From: Anderseniella sp.
GTDB lineage: Bacteria > Pseudomonadota > Alphaproteobacteria > Rhizobiales > Aestuariivirgaceae
Direction of reading: 5' to 3'
Length of the DNA stretch: 64,000 nt
NCBI GenBank assembly: GCA_030626025.1
Contig: DAOUPT010000006.1
Span: 1-64,000 of the forward strand
Part shown: positions 41,928 to 50,617 of the stretch, one piece after another
Numbering within the stretch: the stretch's first letter is position 1
Layout: every line of letters begins with the position of its first letter
Notes under the pieces: generated by a model
What the model saw: only the letters and a program-made list of their open reading frames with translations
Databases searched by the model: none
What the model was told of the DNA's origin: nothing
Program-made: the position numbers and the translations under genes

Positions 41928-43559
41928 ATGACCAAATCTTTAAAATTCGGCACAAGCTTTGCTGTTGCACTGACCATGCAGGCCGCATCACAAAACACCT
42001 ATGCGCAAAAAGCCAGTCAGGTGCCGCAGGTTGAGGTGGTGCAGGCGGCCATTGGCACCATTTTGAACTCGCCGGGTCGTTTGCCCTTTCATCTGCAACG
42101 GGTGCGCAAGGCGCTGACCGCCCATTACGTCACCAATGGTGCTCCGTCTTACTGGGTCCATAGCCCTTCCCATGTTTCGCAATTTGTCCAGCGCATGATG
42201 CTTGCCGATGACGATGGCCTTAAACCGGCTGATTATCCCGCCGACTATTTGCTTAATCTGAAGGGCAGTATTGCCCCCGGCGACCCGATTGCAGCCGCCT
42301 TTACCGAGTTGACTTTTTCCTCGTTCTTTATTCGATATGCTGCTGACGTTAAAACCGGCCGCTTTGTGCCCCAAAAGATTGACCCCGAACTGTTCCAGCC
42401 CAAACGCCGGATCAATAAATTGTCCTTGCTGACCGCCATGCAAAAAGCCAAAGCACCGGGAAAAGTGCTGGACAATTACGCTCCTCACAACCGCCATTAC
42501 CGGGCCCTCAAACCATTGCTCAATCGCTATCGCCTGCTGGTTGATCGCGGCGGCTGGAAAACAATCCCCAACGGCAAGACTCTCAAACCGGGTATGTCTG
42601 ATGAACGCATTCCGCTGATCCGAGCCCGTTTGGAAAAGTCTGGAGACCTTGCTCCCTCATCAACCGCAACGCCTCAATTGTACAGCAACGATCTGGCTGC
42701 GGCTGTAAAATCTTACCAGCGCCGGGTTGGTCTCAATGATGAAGGTATTATTGGCAAGCTAAGCTTGATCCAGATGAACATTTCAGCCCGTGAACGCCTG
42801 CGCCAGATCGCCATCAATATGGAGCGTTGGCGCTGGATGCCCGAAAATCTTGGCGTCAATCACATCATGGTCAACATCGCTGCTTTTGAACTCTATAGAG
42901 TTGCGAAAAACAAGCTGGTCGAGACAATCAATGTGGTTGTTGGTAAAAAATATCACCAGACGCCGGTGTTTTCCGACAAGATGGAATACGTGGTGCTCAA
43001 CCCGACATGGACGGTGCCCTATTCAATCGCCACCAAGGAAATTTTGCCTAAATTGCAAAACAATCCGGCTTATCTCAAAGCAGACTTTGAAGTGCTGCGG
43101 GGTGGCCAACCGGTTGATTCTTACTCGATTGACTGGTCGCAATATTCCACCAGAAACTTCCCTTATGTGTTTCGCCAGAAACCGGGACCAAAAAACGCTC
43201 TTGGCCAGGTCAAATTCATCCTGCCCAACAAGCACGCCATCTATCTGCATGACACCCCGTCCAAATCCTTGTTCGGGCAAAAAAATCGGGCCTTTTCTCA
43301 TGGTTGTGTGCGGGTCTATAAACCGGTCAATTTTGCCGATAAAATCCTTAGCACGGTTCCCGGCTGGTCGCCAAACCGCATTCGTCAGGTGCTGGAAAGC
43401 CGTGAGCTGACTCGGGTAAATCTGCCCAAACACCTGCCCGTCCATATTGTTTATGCCACCGTCTGGGCTGGCAAAAACGGTGCCATAAACTTCCGTCCTG
43501 ACATCTATGGCCGCGACAGAAAACTATACCGCGCCCTGTTCGCCAAACCGACATCATAA
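41928..43559 (+). CDS. L,D-transpeptidase, YcbB/LdtD-like
   Basis: A 543-residue exported protein with an N-terminal signal (FGTSFAVALTMQAASQNTYA). It follows the YcbB layout: an N-terminal scaffold domain (about 60-240), a peptidoglycan-binding motif (YSNDLAAAVKSYQRRVGLNDEGIIGKLSLIQMN, read in parts) and a C-terminal YkuD catalytic domain with IYLHDTPSKSLFG and the active-site SHGCVRVY, where the cysteine is the nucleophile. It cross-links peptidoglycan by 3-3 bonds or attaches proteins to it. The ATG at 41928 after a gggg site is used. Confidence 0.92.
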   Translation: MTKSLKFGTSFAVALTMQAASQNTYAQKASQVPQVEVVQAAIGTILNSPGRLPFHLQRVRKALTAHYVTNGAPSYWVHSPSHVSQFVQRMMLADDDGLKPADYPADYLLNLKGSIAPGDPIAAAFTELTFSSFFIRYAADVKTGRFVPQKIDPELFQPKRRINKLSLLTAMQKAKAPGKVLDNYAPHNRHYRALKPLLNRYRLLVDRGGWKTIPNGKTLKPGMSDERIPLIRARLEKSGDLAPSSTATPQLYSNDLAAAVKSYQRRVGLNDEGIIGKLSLIQMNISARERLRQIAINMERWRWMPENLGVNHIMVNIAAFELYRVAKNKLVETINVVVGKKYHQTPVFSDKMEYVVLNPTWTVPYSIATKEILPKLQNNPAYLKADFEVLRGGQPVDSYSIDWSQYSTRNFPYVFRQKPGPKNALGQVKFILPNKHAIYLHDTPSKSLFGQKNRAFSHGCVRVYKPVNFADKILSTVPGWSPNRIRQVLESRELTRVNLPKHLPVHIVYATVWAGKNGAINFRPDIYGRDRKLYRALFAKPTS

Positions 43560-43568
43560 GGGAAAAAA

Positions 43569-44378
43569 TCAAAGTCCACCGATGGTGAACGATTCTGGCT
43601 GGAGGATAGCAACCTTGATTTCGCGGGTCGGTGACAGCAATTCGCCGGTTTTTATTTCGACCAGCTCAACACCCAGATGTAGCGGTGCATTACGGCTCGA
43701 AGATAGAACCAGAGCGACATTTGCCAGATCGCCCGGTTGCAAAACCCACACCCCGTCGGGGCGTCGCGTACCAGCAGTGAGAACCGCATCGCCCGGCACG
43801 TTGCTGATTTTCACTTCCAGCAGGGCGGCGTCGGTGCCCGATTTCAAGGCAAGCTTCAATGGAATACCGGCATCAATCGTACCCGAGGCATCAGCCACAA
43901 CAAGGCTGGCAGTTTTTACCGGTTTAACGATCTTGCCCGCCGCTGTTTTCGCAAATGCTTTATGATCCTGCTTGTCGATATTTTCTGGCAGAACCACATG
44001 CCGCAAGCTGGCCAGTGCCTGATTGAATTTTTGTCCAAGCTGCGTCTCCCCGCCCTGATGCGAAAGACCGTAAAGTCCAAGACCAAAGCCCAAAAACAAC
44101 GCCAGCGACGAGGCAAAGGCCAGATTGCGGACCATGCGTCCGCCAGCAATTTGCGCGTGGTGGTGATCGCCGGCTTCAGGTCTGTCGCTGGTTTGGTTGG
44201 CATAATAACCATCAAGCAAGGCTTCTAATTCCCGCCTCGACAGTCGCGTGCCTCTTGTGTCGTTCTCTAAAGTCTGCCGACGTTCCTCTATCACCAGACC
44301 CAGCGGTTTTCTCAAATCGATATTTTCGTCTTTTAAAAATGTCGGGTCGGGTTTTGTTGTTGAATTTGTTTCGCTCAT
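43569..44378 (-). CDS. Unknown single-span membrane protein
   Basis: A 269-residue protein with a hydrophilic N-terminus (1-83; RLSRRELEALLDGYYANQ and a DHHHAQ patch), one membrane helix at about 84-105 (NLAFASSLALFLGFGLGLYGL) and a beta-rich periplasmic domain (about 150-269: GIPLKLALKSGTDAALLEVKI, VLTAGTRRPDGVWVLQPGDLAN, LHLGVELVEIKTGEL). The last part resembles an Ig-like or fibronectin-like fold by strand pattern only. I do not recognise a family. It is convergent with the L,D-transpeptidase gene, nine bases apart. Confidence 0.65.
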   Translation of the reverse strand: MSETNSTTKPDPTFLKDENIDLRKPLGLVIEERRQTLENDTRGTRLSRRELEALLDGYYANQTSDRPEAGDHHHAQIAGGRMVRNLAFASSLALFLGFGLGLYGLSHQGGETQLGQKFNQALASLRHVVLPENIDKQDHKAFAKTAAGKIVKPVKTASLVVADASGTIDAGIPLKLALKSGTDAALLEVKISNVPGDAVLTAGTRRPDGVWVLQPGDLANVALVLSSSRNAPLHLGVELVEIKTGELLSPTREIKVAILQPESFTIGGL

Positions 44379-44478
44379 GGTAGATCCCTCTCAAACTGCA
44401 AATTGCTCCCGGCCACAAGCGCAATTTTCAGGACAACAAAGTCGCCAGTGTGACGAAATCAGGCGGGATCAAGGCCAT

Positions 44479-45231
44479 TCAAAGGAAAGATTTTGCCAGA
44501 CCGGCACAGCTAAGCCCGATCAGCAGAATAATCACCATGCGTCGAAAACTTTTTGGTGGTGTGGCAAAAAAATGTCGCGAGCCAAGGTAAACCCCAAGAA
44601 ACATCGCTGGAAAAAGCGCCACTGCGGTCAGGACAATATCGCTGGAAAACTTGTCGTGATAAGCCATGATGCCAATGCCAACGATATCAAGAGCAAAGAG
44701 ATAGCCGATCATATTGGCCCGAAAGCTTGTTGGCTGAGCATTTTGCGCGGTGAGAAAAAGCCCGACCGGCAAGCCGCCAATCGCAGCGCTGTTGGCAAAA
44801 CCCGAACCGACCCCGACCAGCAATTGCCCGATTGTTCCGGGCCGTCGCTTGAGTGACCAGCCGCTTAGCAGCACAAGGCAAAGGCCCAAAATCAGCAGGC
44901 TGATAATGATGCGAACCACACCGATGTCCAGCGCAACCAATAAGGCCACCCCGATTGGCATGCCGATAACCGCGCCAGCCAGCAATCTGCCGACCTGCGG
45001 CTTGTCGATATGCGGCCAGGCATTTTTTATTTGAAAAGCCGAGGCGCAGATTTCAAAAATCATCACCATGACGATAATCACCAGCGGCTCCATAATCATT
45101 GCCATGGCCGAAACCACAATGGCTGAAAACCCGAAACCGGAAAAGCCGCGCACAAACCCGGCGGCAAAGACCACCAGAGCCAGCGCGCTCAAGGCAAAAC
45201 CATCAGGAACGGCTGGGAACAAGCCGTACAT
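44479..45231 (-). CDS. TauE/SafE-family anion exporter
   Basis: A 250-residue permease with about eight hydrophobic helices and the TauE/SafE start pattern FAAGFVRGFSGFGFSAIVV, repeated in the second half as VGSGFANSAAIGGLPVGLFL. Members export sulfite or sulfoacetate, or take up organic anions. Next to pta and in the same region as xsc, sulfite export after sulfoacetaldehyde cleavage is the likely role. I set the start at the ATG at 45231, whose A lies in the pta stop (TAATG); a GTG at 45240 is the alternative. Confidence 0.85.
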   Translation of the reverse strand: MYGLFPAVPDGFALSALALVVFAAGFVRGFSGFGFSAIVVSAMAMIMEPLVIIVMVMIFEICASAFQIKNAWPHIDKPQVGRLLAGAVIGMPIGVALLVALDIGVVRIIISLLILGLCLVLLSGWSLKRRPGTIGQLLVGVGSGFANSAAIGGLPVGLFLTAQNAQPTSFRANMIGYLFALDIVGIGIMAYHDKFSSDIVLTAVALFPAMFLGVYLGSRHFFATPPKSFRRMVIILLIGLSCAGLAKSFL

Positions 45232-46154
45232 TATTTGCACATCAGATTGGCCAATGCCACAGAAGCAAGCCGCGCCGCAACCGGATCAGCCCGGCTGGTC
45301 AGAACCAGCGGTACCTTTGCCCCCATTACCACCCCGGCAGAACATGCTCCCATCATATGCACCATCGCCTTAAACAACGCGTTACCGGCAACAATTTCCG
45401 GCACCACAATAATATCAGCCGCCCCGGCCACCGGATCACTAATACCCTTGATTTTGGCAGCCGTTGCCGAAACACAAAGATCAAAGGCCAGCGGCCCGCA
45501 AAAATCCGCATCAGCAACATTTTCTTTGGCCCAGTCGGCCAGCTGGCGCGCCGCAATGCTTGAGGGGATGTGTTCATTGGGTGTTTCCGTTGCCGACAGA
45601 AACGCAACTTTTGGCCTGACAATACCAAGCTGACCGGCAACCTTGATGGCATTGGTGATGATCGATTTTTGTGTGGTGAAATCAGGCGCCGCATTGACCG
45701 CCGCATCGGTGATCAAAAGCGGTTTATCGTCGTCGGGAAAGGTCCCCGCAAAGGTCATTGAAAACACATGGGTCAACCGCTCATCGGTACGCAAACCTGC
45801 ATCCCGATTTAAAATCGCCCGCAGATATTCATCCGTATGGATGTGACCCTTCATCAGTATATCAAGCTCACCGCGTCCGGCAGCTTGTGCTGCCAAAGTT
45901 GCCGCCTCGTGCTCATCACCCGCCGCGACAATCTCAAAATCATCGACAGACCACTTCAACTCATCGGCACAGCGCTTTATCTGCTCTGTATCGCCATACA
46001 AAATCGGTACCATCAACCCGGCCTCAAAAGCATCCCTGACACTTTCCAGAACAACGTTCTTGCCAGCATTAACAACCCCGACCCGTCGCGGTGGATTGTC
46101 TTTTACAGCATCAAGAAGTGAGGGCGGACATTGCGGTTCGGGAATGTTTTTCAT
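45231..46154 (-). CDS. pta: Phosphate acetyl/butyryltransferase
   Basis: A 307-residue PTA_PTB family enzyme. Visible blocks are VGVVNAGKNVVLESVRDAFEAG, GELDILMKGHIHTDEYL, HVFSMTFAGTFPDDDKPLLITDAAVNAAP, KSIITNAIKVAGQLGI and PEIVAGNALFKAMVHMMGACSAGVVMGAKVPLVLTSRAD. It most likely converts the acetyl phosphate made by Xsc into acetyl-CoA; this short Pta type is commonly found with xsc in alphaproteobacteria. Phosphate butyryltransferase is the sequence alternative. It is translationally coupled to the TauE-type gene. Confidence 0.9.
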   Translation of the reverse strand: MKNIPEPQCPPSLLDAVKDNPPRRVGVVNAGKNVVLESVRDAFEAGLMVPILYGDTEQIKRCADELKWSVDDFEIVAAGDEHEAATLAAQAAGRGELDILMKGHIHTDEYLRAILNRDAGLRTDERLTHVFSMTFAGTFPDDDKPLLITDAAVNAAPDFTTQKSIITNAIKVAGQLGIVRPKVAFLSATETPNEHIPSSIAARQLADWAKENVADADFCGPLAFDLCVSATAAKIKGISDPVAGAADIIVVPEIVAGNALFKAMVHMMGACSAGVVMGAKVPLVLTSRADPVAARLASVALANLMCK

Positions 46155-46301
46155 CCAAAATTTATAACCTGATTTGCATCAGGTGTCTTGTTTCATTTTA
46201 AATCCAGCGCCTGCAAACCAGCACCGTAACCTTGAATGTTCACAGGCCCTAGCATACAACAAATACCCTGTTGTTTAATAAATTTGGAAAACCGTGCTCG
46301 T

Positions 46302-46805
46302 ATGGATCAAGCAAATGAGGCATTTGGAATCGCTGTGGATTATGCCAGCAACCAAATTATTTGGTATCAGCTTAATGGAACTGTGAAGCTGTATCTGTTT
46401 CGATCAGCTGGCGTGATTTCCATTCTTGCAACGATTCTGGTTACCTATCTGTCAGCGACATTGGACAATGAAAAGCCAACTTTGTTCGGTTTTCGAAAGA
46501 ATGTTCTCATCGCTGTATTAGCGGCATCAAGCGCGATGGTCATTTCACTTTCGAGTTTTTTTGGTTGGAAGTCGTCGTGGGAAAGCCACCGGCTGGCACA
46601 GTTTCAACTTGAAGCATTAATTGTTGAATCCAGAATTCAAAAACTGAAAATAGAGAAAAATGGCACCGACACAGAGCTGTTTGAACTCGCACACTCATTA
46701 TCAACGAGAGTTAGAGAAATAGTCTCAGAAGAGACCATCAAATACTACAAAAGTGTAACCAGCGCGAGCCGTGTTCCAGAGCTAAAGAAGCCGAAGAAGA
46801 AATAA
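46302..46805 (+). CDS. Two-span membrane protein, SLATT/DUF4231-like
   Basis: A 167-residue protein. After QIIWYQLNGTVKLYLFRSAGV come two membrane helices (about 36-53 and 66-86) joined by a short loop, then FFGWKSSWESHRLAQFQLEALIVES, a helical charged stretch and a Lys-rich end. The W-Y ... two helices ... W-x-x-H/Y-R-x-A-x-x-x-x-L order is that of the SLATT (DUF4231) superfamily, proposed in the literature to be pore-forming effectors in bacterial conflict systems. No partner sensor or nucleotidyltransferase gene is adjacent, and its base composition is more AT-rich than its neighbours. The ATG at 46302 gives the family-like length. Confidence 0.65.
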   Translation: MDQANEAFGIAVDYASNQIIWYQLNGTVKLYLFRSAGVISILATILVTYLSATLDNEKPTLFGFRKNVLIAVLAASSAMVISLSSFFGWKSSWESHRLAQFQLEALIVESRIQKLKIEKNGTDTELFELAHSLSTRVREIVSEETIKYYKSVTSASRVPELKKPKKK

Positions 46806-46870
46806 GTCGAATCTAATTTTGCAAAATTGATCGATGTTGCGACAAATCACCATTTGATTTGACTGCTGTT

Positions 46871-47419
46871 TTAGCTTGTGAATTCCGTCAGCAGATCCTT
46901 CGCAATTCGGTCAAAAACTTCAATGCCCGACAGGTTTTTAGCTAGAATGAGGGCGCCTTGCAGGCTGGCGATGATGTGTTCAGCCCGCGCTTGTCGTCGG
47001 GGTTGTGGAACGCTCGGGGGTAAAGCTGCGCGCATCCATTCTACATTGGCGGTTAAGAACACCCCAACCGCGCTGGCAACCTCGACCGGCAGACCACTTT
47101 TTTCCGCCCCCAGAATGCCGCACAAACAAACATCGCCATGGGCTACAAAAGCTGCCCGGTACAGTGAGCACAGGGCCTGTATTTTTTCATCAACCGTCGC
47201 CAACCCGGCTGACATTTCCTCCAGCTTGCTAAAAAAGCTGTCTGAATAGCGCCCGACCAGCGCTACAGCCAAATCTTCTTTGCGGCGGAAATGATAATGG
47301 ACGCTGGAACTTTTAATGCCCAGGTCATCGGCCAGGTCGCGAAAGCTCATGGCGTGATAACCATCCGAGCGGATACGACATTCCGCGGCATTCATAAGTC
47401 GATCAATTGTTTCTGTCAC
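46871..47419 (-). CDS. TetR-family regulator
   Basis: A 182-residue regulator with the TetR N-terminal helix-turn-helix (TETIDRLMNAAECRIRSDGYHAMSFRDLADDLGIKSSSVHYHFRRKEDL, in segments) and an all-helical ligand domain with a C-x-C pair (GDVCLCGILG), which recalls the AcuR/YcdC-like group with reactive-electrophile sensing. I chose the GTG at 47419 instead of the TTG at 47494, because the latter would place one of the two operator-like dyads inside the gene. It is divergent from the GST gene and probably controls it. Confidence 0.85.
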   Translation of the reverse strand: MTETIDRLMNAAECRIRSDGYHAMSFRDLADDLGIKSSSVHYHFRRKEDLAVALVGRYSDSFFSKLEEMSAGLATVDEKIQALCSLYRAAFVAHGDVCLCGILGAEKSGLPVEVASAVGVFLTANVEWMRAALPPSVPQPRRQARAEHIIASLQGALILAKNLSGIEVFDRIAKDLLTEFTS

Positions 47420-47442
47420 ATCAATGTCTCTGTTATTTTTTT

Positions 47443-47512
47443 CTACCTGCAGATAGATAGGCTTGACATAGCCGATTTGCCTTGTATAAAGCAACTATCT
47501 ACTGATAGATAG
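47443..47512. promoter_or_regulatory. Two matching dyads, candidate TetR operators
   Basis: ctatcta-ctga-tagatag (47495-47512) is a perfect 7-4-7 inverted repeat. ctacctg-caga-tagatag (47443-47460) has the same spacing and right arm with a weaker left arm. Both lie between the divergent TetR and GST genes, one near each start, so the regulator probably represses both. Confidence 0.65.
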
Positions 47513-47536
47513 ATAAGCTAACAAAGGAATTTCAAA

Positions 47537-48160
47537 ATGAAAGTTTATGAATATCAGGGCTTCCCCAACCCGGCCCGCATCCGCATCACACTGGCAGAAT
47601 TAGGCATGACCGATGAGGTTGAATTCATCACCATCGATGTCCCCAAAGGCGAACACAAGCAGCCAGACTTTGTTAAAAAGAACCCGTTCCCGGCCGTTCC
47701 GGTGCTGGAACTTGACGATGGCACCACGCTGGCTGAATGTACCGCCATCACCGAATATCTCGATCACCTTGGTGACGGCCCGACCGCCTTGACCGGCAAA
47801 ACCGCAAAACAGCGCGCCATCACCCACATGATGCAACGCCGGGCAGAATCAGCCCTGCTGGACGCGGTTGCGGCCTACTTCCACCATGCCACGCCCGGCC
47901 TTGGACCTAACGTTGAAGAGTTCCAGAGCAAGGAATGGGGAATGCACCAGCGCGACAAAGCCGTAAAAGGCATGGCCTATTTCGACGGCGTCCTGAAATC
48001 CCAACCCTTCATCGCCGGAGACGAATTCTCAATGGCCGATATCACTGCAATTACCGGGCTGAATTTTGCCGATGCGGTGGGAATCGATACCCCTGAGGAT
48101 TGTACCAACCTGCTGGCCTGGCGCAAAAAGGTAAGTGAACGCCCAAGCGTTGCAGGATAG
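47537..48160 (+). CDS. Glutathione S-transferase
   Basis: A 207-residue GST: an N-terminal thioredoxin fold (MKVYEYQGFPNPARIRITLAEL, with P-A-R and NPFPAVPVLELDDGTTLAECTAITEYLD, the second part holding the cis-proline and glutathione-contacting E-C) and a helical C-terminal domain with FSMADITAITGLNFAD. It conjugates or reduces electrophiles with glutathione. Adjacent to a TetR regulator with matching operators, so probably inducible by a toxic compound. A GTCATGCC palindrome follows. Confidence 0.92.
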   Translation: MKVYEYQGFPNPARIRITLAELGMTDEVEFITIDVPKGEHKQPDFVKKNPFPAVPVLELDDGTTLAECTAITEYLDHLGDGPTALTGKTAKQRAITHMMQRRAESALLDAVAAYFHHATPGLGPNVEEFQSKEWGMHQRDKAVKGMAYFDGVLKSQPFIAGDEFSMADITAITGLNFADAVGIDTPEDCTNLLAWRKKVSERPSVAG

Positions 48161-48177
48161 AACTGGATCATAAATCA

Positions 48178-48206
48178 GTCATGCCCGGAATAAATCCGGG
48201 CATGAC
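48178..48206. repeat. GTCATGCC-type palindrome, copy 2
   Basis: gtcatgcccgga-ataaa-tccgggcatgac is a perfect 12-pair inverted repeat with a five-base loop, followed at once by a small aggtc/gacct repeat. The outer half GTCATGCC is shared with the element at 38477-38507. It lies 18 bases after the GST stop. Confidence 0.75.
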
Positions 48207-48252
48207 AGGTCAGGGACCTAAGCGTAGTTTTTAAACAGAAAGAATAATAATC

Positions 48253-48936
48253 ATGTTGATCAATGCCGACTTTGATAAACGAGCAGCAGTCCATGCCGAC
48301 CCCATAAACTGGATATCCACCCGGATGCAGGGCGTTGACAGGCACATGCTCGACCGTATTGGTGCCGAATCCGGCCACGCAACAACAATCGTCCGCTACG
48401 CCCCAGGCAGCAGCTTTTCAGCTCACACTCACGCAGGCGGCGAAGAATTCATCGCCCTGGACGGCATATTTCAGGACGAACACGGTGATTACCCGTCCGG
48501 CACCTATGTCCGCAACCCGCCAACCTCAAGCCACATCCCGCGCTCAGATGATGGTTGTACAATCTTTGTAAAACTCTGGCAGTTCGAATCCAAAGACCGC
48601 ACCCAAATCAGCATCGATACAACAAAGACCCCCTTCAATCCTGACCCACAAAATCCCGCCATAAAAACAATGCCACTTTTCCGCGATGAGCGTGAAGACG
48701 TCCGTCTCGAAAAATGGCAAGCCGACCAAACCATAAATCTCACCGCTCCAGACGGCATGGAAATTTTGGTACTTGAAGGAGAATTCAAAGAGGCGGGCGA
48801 AACCTTCACCAAACACTCATGGTTACGATTGCCAAGGGGTCACAAAACCACAGCAACCGCTGGTCAGGCTGGTGCTCGACTGTGGGTCAAACGGGGAAAC
48901 CTCGCCCAGACATCAAAACAGACACCACAAGACTAA
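48253..48936 (+). CDS. Double cupin, ChrR-like C-terminal domain type
   Basis: A 227-residue protein with two cupin halves. The first has the metal motif SSFSAHTHAGGEEFIALDG (H-x-H-x4-E) and the second, without the histidines, EILVLEGEFKEAGETFTKHSWLRLPRG. This is the fold of the ChrR anti-sigma C-terminal cupin, which senses singlet oxygen or organic peroxide, but the zinc-binding anti-sigma N-terminal domain is absent here. It may be a stand-alone anti-oxidant or dioxygenase-like cupin. It follows the GST gene on the same strand after 92 bases and could share its stress role. Confidence 0.82.
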   Translation: MLINADFDKRAAVHADPINWISTRMQGVDRHMLDRIGAESGHATTIVRYAPGSSFSAHTHAGGEEFIALDGIFQDEHGDYPSGTYVRNPPTSSHIPRSDDGCTIFVKLWQFESKDRTQISIDTTKTPFNPDPQNPAIKTMPLFRDEREDVRLEKWQADQTINLTAPDGMEILVLEGEFKEAGETFTKHSWLRLPRGHKTTATAGQAGARLWVKRGNLAQTSKQTPQD

Positions 48937-48955
48937 GCGGACCAGCCCTAACCCT

Positions 48956-49594
48956 TTACGGATAAAGCCGGGTCTTTTCCCATTCGCCATCAACTGCGTC
49001 CCGGCGAAAGACAATCCGGTCGTGCAGGCGGAAAGGGCGGTCGTGCCAGAACTCTATCGACAGCGGTTTGACCCGAAAGCCTGACCAGTGCGGCGGCCGG
49101 GGGATGGCACCGATGGCGTGCCGGGCTGCGTATTTGGCGATGGATTTTTCCAGCGCGAAACGGCTCTCGAGTGGTCGTGACTGGTCCGAGGCCCAGGCAC
49201 CGATGCGGCTGTCGCGAGCCCGAGAGGCAAAATAGGCATCAGCCTCTTCGTCGCAGACCGTTTCCACCAGACCGCGAATTCGCACTTGCCGCCGCAGCGA
49301 CTTCCAGTGAAAATTCAACGCCACTTTGCCGTGCTCCAAAATCTCGCGCCCTTTCTGGCTTTCGAAATTGGTATAAAAAACAAAGCCTGTTTCATCAAAA
49401 CCTTTTAGCAATACCATCCGCACATTGGGCATGCCGTCTTCATCAACGCTGGCCACACTCATCGCATTGTGGTCATTGGGTTCGGATTTCTCGGCATCCT
49501 TTAGCCAGTCGGCAAACAGCTCAAAAGGCGCATCGGCGTCGGTAAAGCCCACAGCAGCAGTTATGATTTTGAGAATTTCGTCAGTATTGGCCAT
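48956..49594 (-). CDS. pdxH: Pyridoxamine 5'-phosphate oxidase
   Basis: A 212-residue FMN flavoprotein that oxidises pyridoxine or pyridoxamine phosphate to pyridoxal 5'-phosphate. Conserved blocks are [63 protein letters not shown] and the C-terminal EWEKTRLYP. Its length and end match the family exactly. It stands divergent from fabI. Confidence 0.96.
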   Translation of the reverse strand: MANTDEILKIITAAVGFTDADAPFELFADWLKDAEKSEPNDHNAMSVASVDEDGMPNVRMVLLKGFDETGFVFYTNFESQKGREILEHGKVALNFHWKSLRRQVRIRGLVETVCDEEADAYFASRARDSRIGAWASDQSRPLESRFALEKSIAKYAARHAIGAIPRPPHWSGFRVKPLSIEFWHDRPFRLHDRIVFRRDAVDGEWEKTRLYP

Positions 49595-49679
49595 TGAAAC
49601 CGGTCTCGCAAATAGGTATGTGTAACGACCTTAACATAGTAACTTCCCCTGATACTGCAATCTAAAACTGGCTATAAAT

Positions 49680-49710
49680 TCTGTCACAGACTGTAACAAA
49701 ATGTGACAGA
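49680..49710. promoter_or_regulatory. TCTGTCACA dyad upstream of fabI
   Basis: tctgtcaca (49680-49688) and tgtgacaga (49702-49710) form a perfect nine-base inverted repeat with a 13-base spacer in the 198-base gap between pdxH and fabI, about 85 bases before fabI. It looks like an operator for a dimeric regulator; the regulator is unknown. Confidence 0.5.
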
Positions 49711-49792
49711 TCAGGCCGGTGGATGTGCAGTAAAATTAGTGTAGATTGCCCTTTCGCGGGCGAACTTAAAACGGATCAAAAGAAGAAAAAAT

Positions 49793-50617
49793 ATGACAAA
49801 CACCGGAAACTTGATGGCGGGCAAACGTGGCCTGATTATGGGCGTTGCCAACCAGCGTTCAATCGCTTGGGGCATTGCCAAAGCCTGCGCCAATCAGGGG
49901 GCTGAACTGGCCTTTACTTATCAGGGCGACGCACTGAAAAAACGGGTTGAACCGCTGGCCGCCTCAATCGATTCCGAAATTGTCCTACCCTGCGATGTCA
50001 CCGATGCAGCCTCGATCGATGCCACCTTTGCTGCCATAGAAGAAAAATGGGGCAAGCTTGATTTCGTCGTCCACGGCATCGCTTTTTCCGACAAGGACGA
50101 ACTGACCGGCCGCTATGTCGATACCACTTCGGCCAACTTTGATCGCACCCTGTCGATCTCCTGCTATTCCTTTACCGCCATTGCCCAACGGGCCGAAAAA
50201 CTGATGACCGATGGCGGCTCGCTGATCACCCTGACCTATTACGGTGCTGAAAAATGGATGCCTCATTATAACGTCATGGGCGTTGCCAAGGCAGCACTGG
50301 AAGCCTCGGTGCGTTATCTGGCTGCTGACCTTGGCGAGAAAAACATCCGTGTTAACGCCATTTCCGCCGGCCCGATTAAAACCCTGGCCGCTTCCGGTAT
50401 TGGTGATTTCCGCTATATCCTGAAATGGAACGAATACAACTCCCCCATGCGCCGTACTGTAACCATCGAAGAGGTTGGTGATACCGGCCTCTACCTGGCT
50501 TCAGATTTAAGCCGCAGCGTGACCGGCGAAATTCTCCACGTGGATGCCGGTTATCACATCGTTGGCATGAAAAACCCGTCCGCCCCTGATATTTCGGTGG
50601 TTAAAAAAGGTGACTGA
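49793..50617 (+). CDS. fabI: Enoyl-[acyl-carrier-protein] reductase (NADH) FabI
   Basis: A 274-residue short-chain dehydrogenase of the FabI subgroup, which does the last reduction of each fatty acid elongation cycle. The NADH fold is GKRGLIMGVANQRSIAWGIAKA; the active site pair is in TYYGAEKWMPHYNVMGVAKAAL, with the Tyr-x6-Lys spacing that sets FabI apart from other SDRs; ISAGPIKTLAASGIGDF follows. Its stop overlaps the phosphatase start by eight bases. Confidence 0.95.
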   Translation: MTNTGNLMAGKRGLIMGVANQRSIAWGIAKACANQGAELAFTYQGDALKKRVEPLAASIDSEIVLPCDVTDAASIDATFAAIEEKWGKLDFVVHGIAFSDKDELTGRYVDTTSANFDRTLSISCYSFTAIAQRAEKLMTDGGSLITLTYYGAEKWMPHYNVMGVAKAALEASVRYLAADLGEKNIRVNAISAGPIKTLAASGIGDFRYILKWNEYNSPMRRTVTIEEVGDTGLYLASDLSRSVTGEILHVDAGYHIVGMKNPSAPDISVVKKGD

